Below are positions 1 to 8,951 of a stretch of 33,504 nt of DNA, in pieces. The translations under genes and the position numbers were made by a program. How positions within the stretch are numbered: position 1 is the stretch's first letter; the number at the start of each line of letters is the position of its first letter. The notes beneath the pieces are model-generated. The model ran no database searches. It saw only the letters and a list, made by a program, of their open reading frames with translations, and was not told where the DNA came from. Source of the stretch: Rhodovulum tesquicola (GTDB lineage: Bacteria; Pseudomonadota; Alphaproteobacteria; Rhodobacterales; Rhodobacteraceae); the NCBI RefSeq assembly GCF_024128855.1, contig NZ_JAMYDV010000026.1, positions 1-33,504 of the forward strand, in the 5' to 3' direction.

Positions 1-257
1 CGACGCTGCGCCACGAGGCCGAGACGCTGCAGGGCCTCGTGGCCCGGTTCCGCCTGCAGGGCGGCGCGCCCGCCCGACCCGCACAGCCCGGCGCCATGAC
101 CCCGCTCCGCCTGGTCGACCCGGCCCGGCAAGCGGCGGGCAGAACCGCGCCCGCCAGTCCGGGCCAGACCCCCGCCGCCGCCCCCCGCCCGGCCGCCGAA
201 CCCGCCCCTAGGAAAAAGGCCGCCGCAAACGACTTGACCACTTGGCAGGACTTCTGA
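1..257 (+). CDS. Methyl-accepting chemotaxis protein, C-terminal end (partial)
   Basis: Only the last 84 codons are present; the frame enters the window at base 3 and stops with TGA at 255-257. The first residues (TLRHEAETLQGLVARFRL) match the end of the methylation-helix region of bacterial chemoreceptors, where the receptor coiled coil stops. A long Ala/Pro-rich disordered linker follows, then a short acidic-aromatic tail ending WQDF. In many chemoreceptors such a tail is a tether for the adaptation enzymes CheR and CheB (NWETF in E. coli). The GTG at 39 is internal and should not be used as a start. The call rests on this tail alone because signalling and ligand domains lie outside the window. 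Confidence 0.7.
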   Translation, partial: TLRHEAETLQGLVARFRLQGGAPARPAQPGAMTPLRLVDPARQAAGRTAPASPGQTPAAAPRPAAEPAPRKKAAANDLTTWQDF

Positions 258-345
258 ACGGACGATCGAACAAGGGTGGAAGCATCACTCCCGCCCTTGC
301 GAACACATGTCGGCCCGGTCCTGCGCCGCGCGTCCTGGGTCCCGA

Positions 346-368
346 CCCTTGAGGCCCAGCCTCAAGGG
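346..368 (+). terminator. Hairpin after the chemoreceptor gene, possible terminator
   Basis: CCCTTGAGG (346-354) and CCTCAAGGG (360-368) form a perfect 9-bp stem with a CCCAG loop, about 90 bases after the stop. No T-tract follows, so intrinsic termination is only possible, not shown. Confidence 0.4.
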
Positions 369-636
369 ACCGGCGCATCGGCCTGACGGAACCGGGGCCA
401 AGGGCGCTGACGGTGCGTACCTGACCGGGACCGAGGCCCCGCATTACCCACGCAGGCGGGCTGCGAGCCGAAGAAGAATGGGCGGTCCGAGCCCCGATCG
501 ACTTCCCCGATGCCCCCTAGCCTTGGGGTGCGGCCTGCCGACAGCCCCCATCGTCATGAAACAGTTCACTTGAGACCAATTGCCAGAGGGCGGAATCGCA
601 TCGACAGGCCGCATCAATCCATTTACCTCCCATAGA

Positions 637-652
637 TGTCATTTCCTGTCAT
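637..652 (+). promoter_or_regulatory. Direct repeats in front of the WYL regulator
   Basis: TGTCAT occurs at 637-642 and again at 647-652, exactly one helical turn apart and ending ten bases before the start codon. This spacing suits a DNA-binding site, perhaps for autoregulation, but no binding protein is identified. Confidence 0.3.
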
Positions 653-661
653 GGTGTCCCC

Positions 662-1660
662 ATGTCCTTTGCAAAAGCCTCAGACCTGCTGCGACTTGCC
701 GAGATGGCCGCCGCGCGACACATGGGCGTTGCGCTGCAGGAGATCGAGGACGAATTCGGTGTCGACCGCCGCACGGCGCAGCGCATGACACGGGCGCTCG
801 AGGCCTGCTTTCCCAATGTCGAGACCCACACCGATACGCAGCGCCGCAAATTCTGGTCGCTGAGGGGCGAGGATGCCCGGCTGATGCGGGCGCGCGGCAT
901 CCGCGACAGCGAACTTGCGGCCATCGACCTCGCCATCCGCCGTGCCGAGCGCGAGGGCGCGACCAACGAGGTCAGGGCGCTGGCCTCGCTGCGCGACCGC
1001 CTGCTGGCCAGCATGCCCGGGCCGCATGCCCGCCGCGCCGAGGCCGATGCCGAGGCCATGCTGGAAGCGCATGGCTTCGCCTCGCGCCCCGGTCCGCGGG
1101 TGCGCATCGACCCCGTGCTGCTCGACACGATCGCAGAGGCGCTGAAGGCGCCGAATGTCCTGACCATCGTCTATGCCGGGGAGCGCGACAATGCCCCGAG
1201 AGCACGGGTGGTCGAACCCTATGGCCTGCTGCTTGGGACCCGTCGCTATCTGGTGGCGCGGGAACCGGACGGGGACGGCGGGCTGCGGCATTTCCGCCTG
1301 GACCGCGTTCATGCCGCGCGGCTGGAGCCGCAATCCTTCTGCCGCGACCCCGGGTTCAGCCTCGAGGCCCACGCCGCGCGCGCCTTCGGTTCGTTCCACG
1401 CCGCGCGGGAATTCGGAGAGGTGGCCTGGCGCTTTGCTCCCTCGGCCGCACCCACCGCCCTCCAATTCGTCTTTCACCCCGGCCAGCAGATGACCGAGGC
1501 GCCTGACGGGGCGCTGATCGTGCGTTTCCGGGCCTCGGGTTGGCTGGAAATGGCGTGGCATCTCTATCAGTGGGGCGACAAGGTGGAGGTGCTGGAACCC
1601 GACGGGCTGCGCGAACTCGTGGAACGGCACCGCCGGACGGACTTTCCCGCCCTGCCCTAG
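662..1660 (+). CDS. WYL-domain transcriptional regulator
   Basis: A 332-residue cytoplasmic regulator. Residues 5-65 form a winged helix-turn-helix with the typical text EFGVDRRTAQRMTRALE. Residues about 150-225 are the WYL ligand-sensing domain (VVEPYGLLLGTRRYLVARE, then RHFRLDRV), with RYL in place of the eponymous WYL; a WCX-like C-terminal extension follows. WYL proteins bind small ligands or nucleic acid and control processes including DNA damage responses, defence loci and metabolism. The gene stands alone between a chemoreceptor and a secreted protein, so no target can be inferred. No Shine-Dalgarno sequence is visible before the ATG, and no better in-frame start exists upstream. Family is clear; ligand and regulon are unknown. 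Confidence 0.9.
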   Translation: MSFAKASDLLRLAEMAAARHMGVALQEIEDEFGVDRRTAQRMTRALEACFPNVETHTDTQRRKFWSLRGEDARLMRARGIRDSELAAIDLAIRRAEREGATNEVRALASLRDRLLASMPGPHARRAEADAEAMLEAHGFASRPGPRVRIDPVLLDTIAEALKAPNVLTIVYAGERDNAPRARVVEPYGLLLGTRRYLVAREPDGDGGLRHFRLDRVHAARLEPQSFCRDPGFSLEAHAARAFGSFHAAREFGEVAWRFAPSAAPTALQFVFHPGQQMTEAPDGALIVRFRASGWLEMAWHLYQWGDKVEVLEPDGLRELVERHRRTDFPALP

Positions 1661-1814
1661 AAGGCCCAGGCGCCTCCGGACGCCCCGGGGAGCCGACATT
1701 GTATTTCGTGCCCCTGGGCGGACGGCAAACGTCCTCCCGCGCCGGACCCGATCTGGGCCGATGTCGAGCCATTGTGATTGGACCCCCGTCCCCCCTGCCC
1801 CGCATCCTGATCCC

Positions 1815-2612
1815 ATGCGCCCCTTTCGCCCCCTGCTGGCGGCGGCCCTGTGCCTTGCCGCCTCCGCCACCGCCGGTGCCGGTGACCGCATCGAGGTCGA
1901 CCTGGAACTGGTGCTGATGGCCGATGTCTCGCGCTCGATGAGCCCGCGCGAGTTGGAAATCCAGCGCCGGGGCTATGCGGCCGCGCTGGATTCGGATGCG
2001 GTGCATGCGGCGGTGCGCGGGGGGCTTCTGGGCCGGATCGCGCTGGCCTATGTCGAATGGGCGGGCGGCCATAAGGTGGTGATTGACTGGCGGCTTGTGG
2101 AAACGCGCGCGGACCTGGTCGCCATGGCCGCGGTGCTGGTCGACGGGACAAGCGCGCCCATGCAGCGGACCTCGATCTCCGAGGCGCTGGTCTTCGGCGC
2201 CGCGATGATCGAGGGCAACGCCTATGCCGGGTTGCGGCAGGTGATCGACATTTCGGGCGACGGCCCAAACAACGAGGGCCGCCCGGTGACCGAGGCACGC
2301 GACGCGGTGATCGCCCGGGGCATCGTGATCAACGGGCTGCCGCTGATGACGCGCGACGGGATGGGGGCGGCCTGGCACCTGGACGATCTGGACGCCTATT
2401 ACGAGAACTGCGTGATCGGCGGGCCGGGCGCCTTTGTGCAGCCGGTGCAGGACTGGGCCGACTTCACCGATTCCGTCCGCCGCAAGCTGGTGCGCGAGAT
2501 CGCGGCGCTGCCACCGCCCGAGCCGGAACACCTGACCCGGGTGGCAGGATATGACTGCATGATCGGCGAACGGATGTGGCAGGAGCGCCGCCGGTTCTGG
2601 GGCGATCCCTGA
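1815..2612 (+). CDS. Secreted DUF1194 (von Willebrand factor A-like) protein
   Basis: A 265-residue protein when started at the ATG at 1815, which places a signal peptide (MRPFRPLLAAALCLAASATA) at the N-terminus; the upstream in-frame ATG at 1761 would bury it. Residues 33-41 (VLMADVSRSM) contain the DxSxS metal-ion-dependent adhesion motif (Asp37, Ser39, Ser41), and a later ISGDG turn is also typical of vWA folds. The length and the closing region with a conserved cysteine pair fit DUF1194, a periplasmic or secreted family of unknown function common in Rhodobacterales and Rhizobiales. It converges on the oligopeptidase gene with a gap of only 10 bases between stops. The family assignment is firm; the role is unknown. 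Confidence 0.85.
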   Translation: MRPFRPLLAAALCLAASATAGAGDRIEVDLELVLMADVSRSMSPRELEIQRRGYAAALDSDAVHAAVRGGLLGRIALAYVEWAGGHKVVIDWRLVETRADLVAMAAVLVDGTSAPMQRTSISEALVFGAAMIEGNAYAGLRQVIDISGDGPNNEGRPVTEARDAVIARGIVINGLPLMTRDGMGAAWHLDDLDAYYENCVIGGPGAFVQPVQDWADFTDSVRRKLVREIAALPPPEPEHLTRVAGYDCMIGERMWQERRRFWGDP

Positions 2613-2622
2613 GCGCGCCCCC

Positions 2623-4650
2623 TCAGGCCGCCGCGTCCAGCCCCCGCCCCTTCAGAAGCGCCTCGATCCCCGGCAGGCGGCCACGGAAGGCAACGTAAAG
2701 CGCGTCCGGCTCGGCCGTGCCCCCGGCCGAGAGGATATGCGCCTCCAGCGCGCGGGCGGTTTCGGGGTCGAACGGGTCGCCCGCCTCGTCAAAGGCCGCG
2801 AAGGCGTCGGCATCCATCACCTCGGACCACATGTAGGAGTAGTAGCCCGCGGCATAGCCCCCGCCCGAGAAGACATGGGCGAAATGCGGCGTCGCGTGGC
2901 GCATCCCGATGGCCCGCGGCATGCCGATCGCCTGCAAGACCTCGGCCTCACGCTGGATCGGGTCGGCGGGCGGCGGGCCTTCGTGGAAATCCAGATCGAC
3001 CAGCGCCGAGGCGATGAACTCGACCGTCTGGAACCCCATGTCGAACTTCGCCGCCCCCAGCAGGCGGGTCAGCATATCGGCGGGCATCGGCGCGCCGGTC
3101 TCGGCATGGGTGGCAAAGCGTTCCAGCACCTCGGGTACCTCAAGCCAGTGCTCGTAAAGCTGGCTGGGCAGTTCCACGAAATCGCGCGCGACCGATGTGC
3201 CCGACAGGCTTTCATGGGTCACATCGCTCAGCATCTGGTGCAGCGCATGGCCGAACTCGTGGAACAGCGTGCGCGCGTCATCCCAGGACAGAAAAGCAGG
3301 CCGCCCCTCGGCCGGTCTGGAGAAATTGCACACGTTCAGCACATGCGGCCGGATCTCGTCCGCCAGCTTCTGCTGGGCGCGCAGCGCGGTGCACCAGGCG
3401 CCCGAACGCTTGCCGGGCCGGGCGAAGTAATCGCCGATGAAGACCGCCATGTGGCGGCCCTCGCGCGTGACCTCCCAGGCGCGGGCGTCGGGATGATGCA
3501 GCGTCACATCAAGCGGCGTGAACTCCAGCCCAAAAAGCCTGTGCGCACAGTCGAAGGCCGCCTCGATCATCCGGTCCAGTTGCAGGAAGGGTTTCAGCGC
3601 GGCCTCGTCCAGATCATGCTCGGCCATGCGCCGTTTCTCGGCATAGTAGCGCCAGTCCCAGGGCTCCAGCGGCGCGGGGTGGCCGTCCGCGGCCAGCATC
3701 GCCTCCAGAATGGCCGCATCGGCCTCGGCCCGCGCCCGTGCCGGAGCCCAGACCGCCATCAGCAGATCGCGCACCGCCTGCGGGGTCTTGGCCATTTCGG
3801 TTTCCAGCTTGCCGGCGGCGAAACTGTCAAAGCCCAGCACCGCCGCGCGTTCGGCCCGCAGCGCCAGCGTCTCGGCCACGATGGCACGGTTGTCGGTCGC
3901 GCCACCGCGCGCGCCGCGCGCCACCCAGGCCCGCCAGGCCCGTTCGCGCAGGTCGCGGCGGGGCGAGAATTGCAGGAACGGCACGATCAGCGAGCGCGAC
4001 AGCGTCACCACCGGCCCCGCGCCATCGCGCTCGGCCCCGGCGGCGCGGGCGGCCTCGATGACGAAGCCGGGCAGCCCGTCCAGATCGGTTTCGGCCAGCA
4101 GCATCGTCCAGTCGCGTTCGTCGGCCAGCAGGTTTTGCGCAAACGCGGTGCCAAGCTCGGCCAGCCGCGTGTTGATCGCCCGCAACCGCGCGCGCCCTTC
4201 CTCGGCCAGCGCCGCGCCCGCGCGGATGAAGTCGCGGTGCTTGACCTCAAGCAGGCGGGCCTGTTCGGGGGTCAGATCCAGCGCCGCACGCCCCTGCCAA
4301 AGCGCGTCGATCCGCGCGAAAAGGGCGGCGTTCAGAACGACATCGGACGAGAACTCGGCGAGTTTCGGCGAAAACGCGCGTTGCAGCGCCTCGCGCTCGG
4401 GCGTGGAATCGACCGAGGCGAACAGGAAGAATACCGACAGCACGTCGGACAGCGCGCGCCCGGACAGTTCCAGCGCCTCGATGGTGTTGGCGAAATCGGG
4501 CGGTGCGGGATTGGCGGCGATGGCGTCGATCTGGGCGCGGGCCTCGGCCAGCGCGGTCTCGAAGGCGGGGGCGAACTCCGCATCCGTGACGGCGGCGAAA
4601 TCGGGCAGGTCAAAGGGCGCGGCGCGCGGCGCGAGCAGGGAATTGGTCAT
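2623..4650 (-). CDS. M3 family zinc oligopeptidase (peptidyl-dipeptidase Dcp-like)
   Basis: Cytoplasmic metallopeptidase of 675 residues that degrades short peptides. The zinc site is complete: HEFGHALHQ at residues 464-472 gives His464, Glu465 and His468, and the third ligand is the Glu493 in DFVELPSQ. The PHVLNVCNF segment before it is closer to Dcp than to oligopeptidase A, and the length equals Dcp (about 680). The ATG at 4650 is chosen because GGAGG lies at the right distance before it; a longer frame from 4713 adds 21 residues unlike the family. The hybrid kinase gene lies 65 bases upstream on the same strand. Dipeptidyl-carboxypeptidase versus endopeptidase activity cannot be separated by eye. 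Confidence 0.93.
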   Translation of the reverse strand: MTNSLLAPRAAPFDLPDFAAVTDAEFAPAFETALAEARAQIDAIAANPAPPDFANTIEALELSGRALSDVLSVFFLFASVDSTPEREALQRAFSPKLAEFSSDVVLNAALFARIDALWQGRAALDLTPEQARLLEVKHRDFIRAGAALAEEGRARLRAINTRLAELGTAFAQNLLADERDWTMLLAETDLDGLPGFVIEAARAAGAERDGAGPVVTLSRSLIVPFLQFSPRRDLRERAWRAWVARGARGGATDNRAIVAETLALRAERAAVLGFDSFAAGKLETEMAKTPQAVRDLLMAVWAPARARAEADAAILEAMLAADGHPAPLEPWDWRYYAEKRRMAEHDLDEAALKPFLQLDRMIEAAFDCAHRLFGLEFTPLDVTLHHPDARAWEVTREGRHMAVFIGDYFARPGKRSGAWCTALRAQQKLADEIRPHVLNVCNFSRPAEGRPAFLSWDDARTLFHEFGHALHQMLSDVTHESLSGTSVARDFVELPSQLYEHWLEVPEVLERFATHAETGAPMPADMLTRLLGAAKFDMGFQTVEFIASALVDLDFHEGPPPADPIQREAEVLQAIGMPRAIGMRHATPHFAHVFSGGGYAAGYYSYMWSEVMDADAFAAFDEAGDPFDPETARALEAHILSAGGTAEPDALYVAFRGRLPGIEALLKGRGLDAAA

Positions 4651-4715
4651 GGAGCCTCCGTTTGCCGCAAAGCTAGCCGGATCGCGGGGCGGCGCAAGCC
4701 GGATCCCGGCCACGA

Positions 4716-6932
4716 CTATTCCGCAGCACAGCCGGCCGCGTCCGAACCGGGCACCCGCTGGGCCAGAAGCGCGGCCAGATGGCGACGCGAGACCGGCTTC
4801 GAGCCGATCTCGTCCATGCCCGCGCGGCGGAACCCCTCGATCTCCTGCGGCATTGCATGCGCGGTCAATGCGATGATCCGGGCATTGCGCGAGCGCCCGC
4901 CCAGCCGGATCCGGCGGGTTGCCTCGACCCCGTCGAGCCGGGGCATGCTGACATCCATCAGGATCACGTCATAGGCACTCGCAAAGGCCATCTCGACGCC
5001 TTCGATACCGTCCGCGGCCTCGGTCACGTCATGGCCAAGACCTTCCAGCATCGCCCGCGCGACGCGCCGGTTCACGCGATTGTCCTCGACCAGAAGGATA
5101 CGCAGGGGGTCGGCCGCGAGACCCTCGGCGTCGGACGCTGCGGCGGGCTGGGCGCCGGTTGCGGGCCGGGCGGCAAGCGACAGCCGCACGGTAAAGGTGC
5201 TGCCCGTGCCGGGCATGCTGTCCACTTCGATCTCTCCGCCCAGCAGCCGCACCAGCCGCGCGGTGATCGCAAGTCCCAGCCCGGTGCCGTCCGCGCGGCG
5301 GCCATAGGTCGGATCGGCGGTGAAGAACTCGTCAAAGATGCGCCCAAGATCCCCGGGCAAGATCCCGATCCCGGTATCACGCACGGCTATCTCGACCCCA
5401 TCGGTCATGCCGACGCGCGCAACGGCCAACGTTACCGTGCCGCCGCAGGTGAATTTCAGCGCGTTGCCGATCAGGTTGACAAGGATCTGGCGCAGCCGCC
5501 GCGGATCGCCCGTCACATGGCCCAGCCCGTCCCCGGTTTCCAGCACCAGCCGATTGTCGCCCGCCGCGGCGAGCGAGCCATGCATCGCGACCGTTTCGGC
5601 CAGAAGCGCGTCGAGGTCGAAAACCTCGGCATCCGCCGCCGCGCACCCCGAGTCGAGATGGGAGATATCGAGCACGTCGTTGACATGGTGCAGCAACAAC
5701 CGCCCCGAGGAGTCCATGATCGACAGAAGTTCCTGCTGGTCGGCATCAAGCGACGTGTCGCGCATCAGTTCCATCGCACCCAGCATGCCGTTCAGCGGCG
5801 TGCGCATCTCGTGGCTCATCACCGCCAGCAGGTTCGCCTTGGCCTTTTCGCCCGCCAGCGCGTCGTCGCGGGCGCGCATCAGTTCGGCCTCGGCCGCCTT
5901 GCGCGCCGAGATATCGCGCAGGAACGACACCAGGATCTTGCCGCTTTCGCTGTCGGCAATGCTGACCGAGATCTCGGCCGGGAATACCTCGCCAGTCTTG
6001 CGCCGCGCCTCCATCTCGACGCGGCCACCTGCGAAAAGCCGCAACTCGCCGGTTTCACGGAACCGTTCCATCCCGGCCTGAAGGCGGAGGCGGACACTTT
6101 CGGGCACGATCATCTCGTCCATGCACCGGCCGATGACCTCGTCGCGGCGAAAACCGAAGATCGCCTCGGCCGCCGGGTTGAAATCGAGGATGCGCCCCTC
6201 GCCATCGGCCACCACCACCGCGTCGATCGCGCTGGATACGGTGGCGCAAAGCCGCGAGGTCGTCATTTCCAGCGCCCGCGTCCGCCGCCCCATGTCGCGG
6301 TTCAGCCGCGCGAGGATCGCAAGCGAGACCAGCAGCAGAACCACCAGCCCCGTGGTGACCAGTGCAAGCCGCGTGAGCAGTTCCACCACCCTATCGCGCT
6401 GGTGATCGGCATCGACCGCCAGCAACTGCACCCCGCCCAGCGCCATCGCGCGGAAGGGCGCGCGCAAGTCGCCCAGTTCCCCGCGCAGCGCGGGCAGCGC
6501 GGCGGCCAGCGCCTCGTCCGGGCCGTCGATCAGCGGTTCGGCGGCGGCAAGCGCGCGCCAGACCTGCGCTGCTTCGGGCGCGAGGCCCGCACGGGCGATC
6601 ATCTCGGCATAGATCGCGCCATTGGTCGCGATATCGGCGCGGTTGTGCAGGATGTCGAAGCGGCGGCGCACCTCGTCCAGCGGCAGACCGTCCCGTTCGG
6701 CCGCCAGAAGCGCCTTCTCAAGGTCGACAAGCTCGACCATGACCGAGGCAAAAGTCCATTGCACATTGTCCGAATGAGCCATGGCCAGCCGGTCGACCCG
6801 TCGCATCACATCCAGCGACAGGAAGGCGGTGATCCCGATCAGCAGCGACAGCATCGCCGCCAGGATCGCGGCCTGCGCGCGCCACGCCGCGAACCGTCGG
6901 GTCAAAATACGGGAGAAGGCCTTAGCGCGCAT
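4716..6932 (-). CDS. Membrane hybrid sensor histidine kinase with receiver domain
   Basis: A 738-residue hybrid kinase. Transmembrane helices at about 20-42 and 190-210 flank a periplasmic helical sensor; a PAS domain spans about 228-345. The HisKA phospho-acceptor is His374 (VMSHEMRTPLNG), and the ATPase has the N box at 486-494, DTGIG at 519-523 and GTGLGL at 549-554. The C-terminal receiver (about 608-725) has acidic residues Glu616/Asp617, phospho-acceptor Asp660 (ILMDVSMP), Thr690 and Lys712. There is no Hpt domain, so a separate phosphotransfer protein is probably needed. It starts 10 bases after the gene for a secreted molybdopterin-domain-like protein, which may feed its periplasmic sensor. 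The ligand is unknown. Confidence 0.94.
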   Translation of the reverse strand: MRAKAFSRILTRRFAAWRAQAAILAAMLSLLIGITAFLSLDVMRRVDRLAMAHSDNVQWTFASVMVELVDLEKALLAAERDGLPLDEVRRRFDILHNRADIATNGAIYAEMIARAGLAPEAAQVWRALAAAEPLIDGPDEALAAALPALRGELGDLRAPFRAMALGGVQLLAVDADHQRDRVVELLTRLALVTTGLVVLLLVSLAILARLNRDMGRRTRALEMTTSRLCATVSSAIDAVVVADGEGRILDFNPAAEAIFGFRRDEVIGRCMDEMIVPESVRLRLQAGMERFRETGELRLFAGGRVEMEARRKTGEVFPAEISVSIADSESGKILVSFLRDISARKAAEAELMRARDDALAGEKAKANLLAVMSHEMRTPLNGMLGAMELMRDTSLDADQQELLSIMDSSGRLLLHHVNDVLDISHLDSGCAAADAEVFDLDALLAETVAMHGSLAAAGDNRLVLETGDGLGHVTGDPRRLRQILVNLIGNALKFTCGGTVTLAVARVGMTDGVEIAVRDTGIGILPGDLGRIFDEFFTADPTYGRRADGTGLGLAITARLVRLLGGEIEVDSMPGTGSTFTVRLSLAARPATGAQPAAASDAEGLAADPLRILLVEDNRVNRRVARAMLEGLGHDVTEAADGIEGVEMAFASAYDVILMDVSMPRLDGVEATRRIRLGGRSRNARIIALTAHAMPQEIEGFRRAGMDEIGSKPVSRRHLAALLAQRVPGSDAAGCAAE

Positions 6933-6942
6933 ACCTCTGGCC

Positions 6943-7479
6943 TCACCGTGCCACGTCGATGCGGTCGAGCTGCCAGATGCTGCACGAATAGATCACGTCC
7001 GAGCGATAGGCAGGGTTTTCGTCAAAGGGATAGACGATCCACAGCGGCCCACGCTTGCGCCGCGGCATCTCGGCGCCGTCCTCCAGATAGGCGACGATGG
7101 GGCCGCCCGGCACCGCCTCCAACACCGGGATCTCGACCGCGTAATCGTTGATCGCCGTTGCCGTCAGCCGTCCACCATCGACGCCCAGCCGCGCCAGCAG
7201 CGCGTTCAGCGGCACGCCGGTCAGCTCCAGCTCGCCCGTGGTCCAGATCGTCGTGGTTCTGATCGTCTCGGCGGGCAGCGCGCGCAGCATGTCCAGGTCG
7301 AAGACGGCCGCCGTGCCCTCATTGGCGACCGCGATGTCGCCGGTCACCGTCAGCACGACCGGGCCCGACGGAAACGGCAGGGGCGCGGGATCGGCATGCA
7401 GCCCCGGCGTGATAAGGGCCGACACGACAAGGGCGCCGACGAAAACGGAGGGTTTCGCGATCTGGGGCATGTTCTGCAA
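6943..7479 (-). CDS. Secreted molybdopterin-binding-domain-like protein, probable partner of the kinase
   Basis: A 178-residue protein with an N-terminal signal sequence ending near GLHA (about residue 29). The mature part resembles the small sulfite-oxidase-type molybdopterin-binding fold, with the characteristic text VPLNALLARLGVDG, TAINDYAVEIP and GPLWIVYPFDENP. Cysteine is present only near the C-terminus, so a canonical catalytic molybdenum-cysteine ligand is not evident and the protein may be a binding or sensory relative rather than an enzyme. Similar proteins are often coded next to hybrid histidine kinases, as here (10 bases apart, kinase downstream). I infer that it works as a periplasmic sensory partner; this is not shown by the sequence. 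Confidence 0.75.
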   Translation of the reverse strand: MQNMPQIAKPSVFVGALVVSALITPGLHADPAPLPFPSGPVVLTVTGDIAVANEGTAAVFDLDMLRALPAETIRTTTIWTTGELELTGVPLNALLARLGVDGGRLTATAINDYAVEIPVLEAVPGGPIVAYLEDGAEMPRRKRGPLWIVYPFDENPAYRSDVIYSCSIWQLDRIDVAR

Positions 7480-7648
7480 TCTCCGTTCCTCATGGCCCGG
7501 TGCGCCGGTCCCCTCGCGGCGACAGACAGAGCCGACGGCGACACAATAGCGCCTAAAGGACAGGGCCGCGGGATGAAGCTGCGGAAGTGGTTAAACCGTT
7601 TCCAGCGGCGAAACACGGACAGTAAGACTAAAATTTTCCGAAGTTCCT

Positions 7649-7660
7649 GTTTCGCGAAAC
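7649..7660. promoter_or_regulatory. Perfect 12-bp palindrome upstream of the kinase operon
   Basis: GTTTCGCGAAAC is a perfect palindrome in the 260-bp gap between the leftward Mct gene end and the leftward kinase operon. It could be an operator for the operon or chance; no -10/-35 pair is convincing. Confidence 0.3.
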
Positions 7661-7739
7661 GCTGCAATCGAGGCCTCTCCGCGCCGTTACGCTGACGATG
7701 CGGGCACGAATCATTCCCCAATCGGGTGCATGTCCCGGC

Positions 7740-8951
7740 TCAGGCGCCCTTGACGATGCCTTCGTCGAACAGCCGCGCGATCTCGCCACCCGGCAGGCCC
7801 GCGACATCGGCCAGGATTTCCTCGGTATGCTGGCCCAGAAGCGGCGCGGGCGCCGGGGGCTCGCGGCCTGCGGCGGAAAACGCGAAAGGCGAGCCCGGCA
7901 CCGGGTAGCGACCGATGCCCGGCTGGTCGATCTCGGCAAAGATCGGGTTCTGGGGCGAGAAATCGGGGTCTTCGGCAAGCGCGCGGGCGAAGCTGCGGAA
8001 CAGCGACCAGGTCACGCCCGCCTTGTCGAAGGCCGCGCCGAACTCGGCCACGCGGTTCGCGGCGAACCAGGGCGCCAGGATCGCGGTGATCCGCGCCCGG
8101 TGCAGCCAGCGCGCGCCCTCGTCGGCAAGGCTGGTGCCCAGTTCCGCCTCAAGCGCCGCGATCGCCGCGCCGCTGCCCGTCACCTCGACCAGCCCGCGCC
8201 ATTGCCGGTCGGTCAGCCCGATCACCATCACCCGCTCGCCATCGGCACAGACGAAGTCCTGCCCATATGCGCCGTAAAGCGCGTTGCCGTTTTTCGGCCG
8301 GTCGACGCCGTTCACCGCCACCTCGCCGATGATGCCGAGATTGCCCAGCATCGCCGCGGCGACATCCTTCAGCGTGATCTCGACCGACTGGCCCTGCCCG
8401 GTGCGCAGCCGGTGGCGCTCCGCCGCCAGCAGACCCGTGACCGCCATGTTGCCCGCGATGCAATCCCAGGCGGGCAGCACATGGGCGACGGGATCGGCGC
8501 TGCCCTCGGGGCCGGTCGCTTCGGGAAAGCCCACCGCGGGGTTCACCGTGTAATCGACCGCCGGGTGGCCATGCCGGTCGCCCATCAGCGTGACCATGAC
8601 CAGATCGGGGCGACGGATCGACAGCGTCTCGTGATCCATCCAGCCGCGCACGCGCAGATTGGTCAGGAACAGGCCCGCATCCGGCCCCGGCGCGCAGATG
8701 ATCTCGGTGATGATCTCGCGCCCGCGCGGGTGGCGCATGTCGATCGCGATCGAGCGCTTGCCCTTGTTGAGCCCGGCCCAGAACAGGCTTTTGCCGTCCT
8801 GCGTGACCGGCCAGCGGTGGTGGTCAAGCCCGCCCTCCAGCCGGTCGAAGCGGATCACGTCCGCCCCCATCTGCGCCAGCGTCATCCCCGCCAGCGGGAT
8901 CGCCACGAAGGCCGAGCCCTCGACCACGCGCATACCCTTGAGAACACCCAT
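7740..8951 (-). CDS. mct: Mesaconyl-CoA C1-C4 CoA transferase-like (2-methylfumaryl-CoA isomerase), CaiB/BaiF family
   Basis: A 403-residue class III CoA transferase. It matches my recollection of Chloroflexus Mct closely in several blocks: RVVEGSAFVAIPL, GMTLAQMGADVIRFD, LFWAGLNKGKRSIAID and VDYTVNPAVGFP. Asp163 in LPAWD sits where the family nucleophilic aspartate is expected. Mct moves CoA within mesaconyl-CoA from the C1 to the C4 carboxyl. The start at 8951 overlaps the stop of the Meh-like gene by one base (TGATG) and gives the expected N-terminus; a longer frame to 9008 is not needed. The neighbour supports the assignment. Other CaiB/BaiF substrates remain possible. Confidence 0.82.
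   Translation of the reverse strand: MGVLKGMRVVEGSAFVAIPLAGMTLAQMGADVIRFDRLEGGLDHHRWPVTQDGKSLFWAGLNKGKRSIAIDMRHPRGREIITEIICAPGPDAGLFLTNLRVRGWMDHETLSIRRPDLVMVTLMGDRHGHPAVDYTVNPAVGFPEATGPEGSADPVAHVLPAWDCIAGNMAVTGLLAAERHRLRTGQGQSVEITLKDVAAAMLGNLGIIGEVAVNGVDRPKNGNALYGAYGQDFVCADGERVMVIGLTDRQWRGLVEVTGSGAAIAALEAELGTSLADEGARWLHRARITAILAPWFAANRVAEFGAAFDKAGVTWSLFRSFARALAEDPDFSPQNPIFAEIDQPGIGRYPVPGSPFAFSAAGREPPAPAPLLGQHTEEILADVAGLPGGEIARLFDEGIVKGA

Larger units (their letters stand above)
258..661. other. 404-bp intergenic region without a convincing gene
   Basis: Open frames here (for example 307-573 plus and 208-444 minus) show no recognisable domain and read as GC-rich noise. The region holds a perfect 9-bp hairpin soon after the chemoreceptor stop and a pair of direct repeats just before the WYL regulator, listed separately. 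I see no tRNA, SRP RNA or RNase P signature. A small RNA cannot be excluded. Confidence 0.5.

Noticed and set aside
580-1506. 308-codon frame overlapping the WYL regulator
   Set aside because: Frame-shifted shadow of the regulator, with biased Arg/Pro/Ala composition.
2737-4974. 745-codon plus-strand open frame antisense to the oligopeptidase
   Set aside because: It is the shadow of a clear M3 peptidase on the other strand; its text is rich in Arg, Gly and His with no domain. The same applies to 4779-7151 and 7698-8975.
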